Origin: Rattus norvegicus
Taxonomy: Eukaryota; Chordata; Mammalia; Rodentia; Muridae
Direction of reading: 5' to 3'
DNA: 64,000 nt
Assembly (NCBI RefSeq): GCF_036323735.1
Contig: NC_086033.1
Location: forward strand, 913,326 to 977,325
This document shows positions 52,226-64,000 of the stretch, in pieces (position 1 is the first letter of the stretch; every line of letters starts with the position of its first letter). Below the pieces are notes generated by a model. It was given only the letters and a program-made list of their open reading frames with translations, searched no databases and was not told where the DNA came from. The position numbers and the translations under genes are program-made.

Positions 52226-54615
52226 AATTAATTATAAATGAGCATTGTGAGCCAATACACATTGTAATGAAAGCTATCTCAGATATAAAGTCAAAATGCT
52301 CAGCTGCTATGTGATTTGCCAGGAGGGGAGATGGTTCTAACCACTTAGATGCTCTGTAGTTGGTCACTATTGGCTTGGTTACATCCTCAGTGTTGGCTAT
52401 CTGAATATTCTGCATACAGCATGCTAATTGGCATGTGTCAATATCCACTTTTAGAAGAAAGGAATTTAAGATTGGAGTTCATCTGTAAAAACAACATCAC
52501 AGCTAAGGAAACATTGATAGCAAACACACTATGGAGTAGGTACTGTTCTTGTTCTCAGACATAATGAACAGGGCTTATATTCTAGTGGTGCAAAGGGAAG
52601 GCCAATGGGGTGATGAATGAGTCCATGAGAACAATTTAGATATGAATGAAGGGCAGGATCCTGGGAAGGACAGAGTGTAGAGGTACTTCTGAGGCAATAG
52701 CATAATTCAGTAATGAATAGATGGAATTTTTATTCAATGGGTAGAGGAGAAGAATGGAGAGGTACAGGGTGGATATATGGAATCACCTGTGGAAGATGCT
52801 TATGGAATCGATTTATTCACTGAGTGCAAAATTACTCACAGAAACACTGGAAACAGAAGAGACAGTGCTCTAATTGAAAAGGAGATATAAAACTGAACTA
52901 TGAAACAAGCTTTTGTGTGCTAAGTGGTATGAGATAGAAAGTCTTCTTCAGATCCATGGAATAGCACCAGTCTAGGTCTAAAATAGCCATGGAGATCCAT
53001 CAAGTATGAATAGGTTCTGCCTACAAAGGTTTGAAGGATGCCTAGAGAAACTCCTGAGGGGATTTCTCTTAGGTCTTAAGCATGGGAAAGCCAGGCTCCC
53101 CAGGTTTGAGGTACAGGACTGGCGCTTTACACACTTCTCTAGCTATGGCATCTTTTGGAACTGGTATTTACCCCAGGTCTAAGCTCCTGAGGTTAGCTTC
53201 TATACCCGGGTCATTCTACCAACTGGTACCTTTTTATTTTTTATTTTTTTGCATTCTTTGATTTCCAACTTCTACCCTTCAACCCTTTTGTACTCCTCTT
53301 TTGGGGGGAACTAGCTTCTTTAGTGACCAGGCCAATTGAAAAAAATACAGGAGTTACATTCACAACACCCCAGAGGGCTTACCTATCTGCTTCTGGCTCC
53401 AGCCACCTGGACTTCTGTGCTGTCCAAAGAACTAACTTCAAATCTTCTGCACAAAGTGGCAAGAAGTGAAGGGAGCTCTTGGGAAACCTCTTGGGTCCCC
53501 TTTTATGACATGTTTCTTACAGCTTGTGTCTCAGGCTTCCTTTGATTCTGGGAAACCCCAATGTTCTTGCCTTTATTCTAATGACCAGGAAATGTAAGCT
53601 AGCTTCTTCCCCTCCTGGGGGGGTCGCTGTAATAACCTTGACATTGTCGTGAATTGCAATATTGGCGTTTAAGCAATCAATACACTGGTCAATGTTAGGG
53701 ATTAAATCAAGCAGAGGTTGGTATGTTCAGTGGACATTAATATGCCTCCCTCAAATCATTGTAAGCCTCATGGGACCTTACAAGCATATGGTAAGAAACA
53801 GGAAAGTTGGCAGGCAGGGAGAAGGTGTTGATTAGAGGAGAAACAATGAACCACCCCATCCTGCTTTCATCCTGTTCTCTTTTTCACCTGTATAATAATC
53901 AAAATGTCAGTAGTGGACAGATAGCCATTTGCACTTTCTGGGTAACTGGGGTCCTCTTATATAGGAATATTCCTTCCTTTGTCATCTTCATGGATGCAGA
54001 TCTAGGGCTGGGGAAAGACATTGGTCTGTGTCTTTACTGATTGGCTTCTAGACCCTTGTCATGACTATTTGTGGGTTTTTACATGAGACAAACCCTTCCA
54101 AAAATAACTTAGGAAACCCTAAAGTCTGAACATGGGTCAGTATGCTTTTTCTGTAGAAGCAGGCATTAGTGATTTAAGTCTCACGGGCCATGTGATCTTT
54201 GTCTCAACCGACAACTCTTGTTTTCCATGAAAGGAACCATGGAAAATACCTCGATATTATGAGTTGGCTGTGTCCCAGTAAAACTTTATTGGAATGTGAA
54301 TTTTATATGATCATCATTCATAGTGACATTTCCAATATTGGTTTACCTTTTAGTCATTGTGAATTTTAAAAATCAGTTTTAGCTCAGTGGTCATATAGAA
54401 GCCTGTAGGCTTGTATCATCAGATTGAAGCTGCAGACCACAGCAGCCAGCCTATGGTTTCAGATATCACATTCAATCTCCTGAGACAGTGAGGGGTATGC
54501 TACCCCACTGAAACATCTAAAGAGAGAACCTCAAGTTTCAGCTGAGACCATCCAAAGAATAGGAGCATTTAATCATCATCTTAGCCAAAGGGCCTAAATG
54601 GCTCTCATTTTACCC

Positions 54616-54690
54616 TTCCTTCCTTCCTTCCTTCCTTCCTTCCTTCCTTCCTTCCTTCCTTCCTTCCTTCTTCCTTCCCTCCCTCCTTTC
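54616..54690. repeat. (CCTT)n tetranucleotide repeat
   Basis: About 60 nt of CCTT units, then a degenerate pyrimidine stretch up to the B1 element. Confidence 0.95.
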
Positions 54691-54758
54691 TTTCTTCCTT
54701 TCACTTTCTTTTTCTTTTTCATTATTTCATCATCTCTTCCTTCCTTCCTTTTTTATTT

Positions 54759-54862
54759 GAGACTAGGTTTCTCTGTGTAATCCCTGGAACTCACTCTTTA
54801 GGTCAGGCTGACCTCCAACTCAGAGATCCACCTGCCTCTGCCTCCTAAGTGCTGGGATTAAA
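54759..54862 (-). mobile_element. B1 SINE (antisense)
   Basis: gagactaggtttctctgtgt aatccctggaactcactctt taggtcaggctgacctcca ... cacctgcctctgcctccta agtgctgggatta is a clear antisense B1 with moderate divergence, derived from 7SL RNA. It lacks most of its 5' end (the plus strand stops at gggatta) and the A-tail merges with an upstream T-rich stretch. Confidence 0.92.
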
Positions 54863-56011
54863 TTGTTTATCACCTATTTAATGGACGCTAAGACTTACTT
54901 TCTTCCAATATACCCAAACATCCCCTTTTATTGTCTTTGTTCTCCTAAAAATTCCTATCCCCGTCTCCTCATCACAAGTCTACATGGTGCACCCTATTGT
55001 TCTAGAAGGTAGTAATGTGTGAATATATGCTTACAGGAATTTATAATGTAAATAAAGTAAATACTTCTGTGCATATTACAGATGAGTATATAACATGTAT
55101 ATAGTGGCAAAATAAAAAATAATAGCTGTCCTGCAAGCCCTCCTGGTATTTTACAGATTCTTTAATGGTAAATAGAACCAACAAGGGAAAACATATGCTT
55201 GTATGTATGCTTGCTGTATGTACTAAACTTACTATAAAGATCTATATGTTCTCCAAAATGCTGAACATAGAGTTTTGAACCAGTTTTTGACTTCATAAAA
55301 GAACCTGGTGGTGTACAGCAGCCCACATGGTGACCTGAGTTTTACCTTTTTACCCAGTTCTCCACTTTCTCAAGTATACTTTTATCCATTAGAAGAGGTA
55401 CCTTTTGCAATTTTACATATGATGCTGAAGAATTATTTCTTTTCTATTATTCTGAATTAAATTAAACATTTTGTTTTTACTATAGTTCAAATAATAGCTT
55501 TATTGGGTACCTTTGTGCTATTATAATAAAAATGTCTGAGATAGCTAATTCACAAAGAGAAAACAGTAGCTCACAGTTTAACAAGTTCGAAGTCTAATGC
55601 TAGGCTACCCCAATTGCCTGATCTTTGCTGAAGTGGTAGATGATTATAGCAGGAGATCAAACATGAGCAGAGAAAAAGGAGATGGGTGTGTCCGTGTTTC
55701 TCTTCTTGTACTGATTGTCTTTGGGGAAGACATGGACGGAGTCAAGGAATCATGTGAAAACTCCCAGGTGGTTGCACATAAACTGCCCCACACCTTAAAT
55801 AATCTAAAGACCTCAGCAAGGCTTCAACTCAACAAAGATCTACCATAAAATAATGCCACCCTGAAGACAAAGACTTTAACCACAATGGGCCCTTGGGGGA
55901 CACTCTTTGAACAACACCTCAATCACAGCAGTGGTACACAGTAAGCAGCAACTAGTGTTAGCCTTCCTCTCTGCATAAGTGATGCTTTCTCCCCTTATAC
56001 CAATATTATAA

Positions 56012-56296
<285 letters not shown>

Positions 56297-56587
56297 TGAT
56301 GTCCTGTTCTTCATCTTTATATTCACAAGAGGAAGTCCCAGGTGGCTGTAATTGTTGAAGCTTTGATCATGTGTCTGCTCCTTTATGTGGCTACAGGCCT
56401 GAGGATGTGGGAGTCCTTCCCCTGTACTCTGCTAAGAAACTAAAAGCCTGGGAGGCCTTATTAAAAGAATTTGCAGCCAAGTGCAGCCCCTTGTCAAGGG
56501 TGAAGTTGAGCTACCTCTACATGCATTAATGTACCACTGTCTAAACTCTCTTTCCTGGGTGAAATTTAGAATGTCACCCTATTTTGA

Positions 56588-56640
56588 GATATATATATAT
56601 ATATATATTATACATGTATAATATATATATATATATATAA
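56588..56640. repeat. Palindromic (AT)n repeat
   Basis: Two AT runs flank the centre TTATACATGTATAA, making a near-perfect inverted repeat of about 50 nt. Confidence 0.9.
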
Positions 56641-56855
56641 TTATTGGCATTTTAATTTGACACGGTTAATCTTAGAGAAACATAGACCTGTCCCATCTTC
56701 CATCTGATATTGACCAAATAAATAAATAAATAAAGAGCAAGTTTATCTCTACTGTATGGAATTTCATACCTCCTCTCTGGGGAATCTGGGAATTCATCCT
56801 TTGTCTAGAAACCCAGACATGTTTTCCATGGCTTTGTGTGTTTGTGTATATATGT

Positions 56856-56856
<1 letters not shown>

Positions 56857-56908
<52 letters not shown>

Positions 56909-56919
56909 TGTGTGTGTGC
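56857..56919. repeat. (CA)n followed by (GT)n, inverted
   Basis: About 25 CA units run straight into about 7 GT units through a CACGTG centre, so the sense RNA can fold back on itself. Confidence 0.95.
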
Positions 56920-58384
56920 TTATTGATCACAAAGATTGCTAGGACACCAATCTATAAAAGACAATTTGGGACTCCACAATTTAGTATGAAGATAAGGGAT
57001 GGGTAATTTAAAAGCCAAATGACTAGCAACTTTATAATTATAATATATTATCCACAAAATTTCAGACTTAAAGACTAATAATTCTTTTCAAAGTTTTATA
57101 TGGTTTATATATGCCAGAAATTCAGGAAAATATTGCCTATCCTCCAACTATTTTTATTATCAAGTCATACCTAAAATTGAGGGGTATGCAGCCACTTAGC
57201 TATCAAGAGGTCTGTTTTTCCCTACTTTTTTATCAGCTTGTAGAGCAACAGAAATGCAGCCAGAAGAGCCAAGCAGTATAATGTGTTAAAGAATATATAA
57301 GGGGCTATTTACAGATAGCACCCTTGGGTGCACTATGTATCTCCCATAATGCCTGGTCCAACAGGTCCCTCAATGCAGAAAAAACATTAGACAGATCCGG
57401 TTTGGATACAGGACCAAACCCTGACTGCTTTAATGTATACCTGCAGTTAAAGATGGTCACTTGTTACAGTTCACTCTTTAAAGAAGCATATCCATATACT
57501 GTATATCTGTTGCTAAATTCAGAAATATGACCAATCAATTTGATTATCTCCTTCTGTGGTCATCACTATTTACGTGTGATATATCACATGACCCCTTTAA
57601 CTCTGAAGGTATCTCTGTAAAAAGTGAACTAATTTGCTAGGTGCACAGGTGGATGTTTATGTAGGCAGGACTTGTGGCATGACCTCTGATATTTTTGCAT
57701 ATGCCTGTGTTTCCTTCTGTGTGACCCCATCCACATTTTCTCATCTGCCCCTAAAAGTCAGAACAAGTCTTATATTTTTAGAGCCTGTATAAATCCCCCA
57801 AATGTAGTACACTTAAACACAGTGGGTTTGTACATTATGAGCCTTAACCCCTGTCTCCATTGTTAAATTGTGTCGTTCCTATAAGGGCATCCTAGAGAAA
57901 CAAAAGCTTTCTATGTATGACTTTGGTATTTCTTGTGGCTTGAAATCATATGCCTACAACTGGACATGAGCTCCTTCAGATCACAATTACTGCTGGGTTT
58001 CCTACAAGGTGAAAATTAAAAGAACGTGGACATCGACAGCTGTTGTTTATACACTGGCAATGTGATACAGAAAGTTGGTCACACTTAATTTTGTACCAAG
58101 CTATCATAGAAGATGGTGTTTTTCTCCTTCTCCCAAGATACCACTCCAGTGCTTGGACCAGCCTATGGCCCTAAATGCCCTTTCTCTATGGCTCAACTTT
58201 ACAGCAATATTTAGGAGCCCTAGAATAGAGTCATGACTTCCACTGAGTCATAAAGAGGAGTTGAAGTGGTCCATAGTTATCTAGATCCTATTTTCCTAAA
58301 CCCCATCTAGTGATGGGAACTAGGGGAGATATATACAGCAGCTGGCAAACACTTGGCCAATATAGGCTAAGGCTGAAGGCAACT

Positions 58385-58387
<3 letters not shown>

Positions 58388-58440
<53 letters not shown>
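58388..58440. repeat. (AT)n microsatellite
   Basis: Pure AT run of about 26 units, followed by a short gcatttagat ... atttaaatgc inverted repeat. Confidence 0.95.
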
Positions 58441-58442
<2 letters not shown>

Positions 58443-58644
58443 TTTAGATATATATATTTAAATGCATCTAGAGGATCAGGGATGTTTTGGGCTGCATGAG
58501 AACCCCCAAAATAATGCTGTCTAATATGGGATGGCCCAGAGTGTGAGAGTACTCATCCAGTCTATCAAATCTACCATTACACTCTATCATTAACCTTGGA
58601 TCTACAAAGGTTTTTACTGCCTCACATTGTTATAGGATTTTAGA

Positions 58645-58990
58645 AAACTCTGTTTACTGGCTTATTTATTTTTAATTGTACCAGTAATATACAAATCTGT
58701 TCTTGTTATAAAATATTCAAACAATATCAGAGTATATAAAGTCAAAAGCAAACTTTCCACTCCATCCTTTCCTCTCCCAGAGGTAATTACTGTTATTAGT
58801 TTAGGGTATAGTTTTTCCCGAGTTTTCTTTTTGAATTTACATACATTTATAAATATATAATTTTTACTTTGAGTAGCTTCATTTATTTCAAATAAATGGA
58901 GCTATACTTTTTAAATTGTTCGAGATACCCACCTCCCCACCACTTACTACTCCCTATATCTTGGAGCTTATTCCAACCCAGTGATTAGGT
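58645..58990 (-). mobile_element. Old L1M-like 3' end fragment
   Basis: gttataaaatattcaaacaa ... agtcaaaagcaaactttcc ... cctctcccagaggtaattac ... tctaggagctta-like text (atcttggagcttattcc) resembles the 3' region of ancient L1 subfamilies. The call and orientation are from memory of consensus sequences and need RepeatMasker. Confidence 0.5.
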
Positions 58991-59625
58991 GGAAGGGTAG
59001 CTGAGGCTGTTCCTGCCTACGCTTCCTCTATTGTACACATGTCCCCAAATATAGTTAACTTTGCTTATGTTGTTGGATCATCGTGTCCTTTTCTTGGCAT
59101 TTTTTTTTTTACTAAACATTGTGCAATAAAATTTTATGACCCAAAGTTTACCCCTTTTCCTCTGCCCTGTACAAAATGCACACTAATTCCATTGGCTCCC
59201 CTCAGACCTCCCTATTGAGCAGAGCCATGAGCCCCATTTTATCATACCATGCTTTGTGGATTTTCCCCATGACTGCGTTAGAAATTGTTAAAAATTCTAG
59301 TTGGATATGCTGTCTGTTGCCTGAGACAGAAGTGACCTGCTATTAAATAAACAGGCATTTGAAACCCACCCCCTCGTTATGTTCTGAAAGGCAGAGGTTG
59401 CCACAGGACAGTTACTTAAATCAAGACAATTTCCAGGCAGGAGGAAGACGTAGACCCTGGCATTATTTGTCTCGTGTTTGTTAGTAATAGCTTGATTGAG
59501 TATTGAGAACTGGCCTGAAATGCTGCCACCAGCACCAACTACCCTTTAGATTAGCGTGCAGCCCTTATTCCCTGAAATGTAGTTAGGCCAACTTAATGTC
59601 AAGACACAAAAAAGATACTTGTTAA

Positions 59626-64000
<4,375 letters not shown>

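Overview
This is a vertebrate (rodent) genomic window, almost certainly laboratory rat (Rattus norvegicus). The gene content is about 1% coding in short exons with canonical GT-AG introns, and there are many microsatellites. The interspersed repeats are rodent SINEs: B1, B4/RSINE-like copies, and a near-consensus ID element with an intact 14-bp target-site duplication, a family especially expanded in rat. There is no prokaryotic, phage or CRISPR content.

The whole window lies inside one plus-strand gene that I recognise from its protein sequence: Kcnma1, the pore-forming alpha subunit of the BK (Slo1, KCa1.1) calcium- and voltage-activated potassium channel. Exons found, in order: the alternative STREX exon (7445-7618, 174 nt); a candidate second cassette exon (34802-34888, 87 nt); the 94-nt linker exon starting (F)EDEQ (37742-37835); the 124-nt linker/early RCK2 exon (50854-50977); a 225-nt RCK2 exon (56051-56275); and a 193-nt RCK2 exon (59791-59983). 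Introns 5' of STREX and 3' of the last exon run off the window. The membrane segments, RCK1 core, calcium bowl and C-terminus are not here.

The exons encode part of the cytosolic gating ring: the RCK1-RCK2 linker, which is the main alternative splice site of the channel, and the first part of RCK2. Reading frames join without error across every recognised junction (intron phases 1, 1, 2, 0, 0, 1). The STREX 3' splice site carries an exact match to the CaMKIV-responsive element CaRRE1, so activity-dependent splicing control is visible in the sequence.

Region by region: 1-7444 intron with simple repeats; 7445-7618 STREX; 7619-37741 a 30-kb intron with B4-like SINEs, an old L1 piece, large simple repeats and the candidate cassette exon; 37836-50853 a 13-kb intron with the young ID element and a MIR; 50978-56050 intron with a MIR, B4-like and B1 SINEs; 56276-59790 intron with AT and CA/GT repeats and an old L1 piece, ending in a long CT microsatellite that abuts the next exon; 59984-64000 intron with few recognisable features. 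Nothing here is an undescribed multi-gene system. The items most worth checking are the candidate cassette exon, the CT/AG-exclusion zone, and frame-disrupting splicing options around the 94-nt exon.
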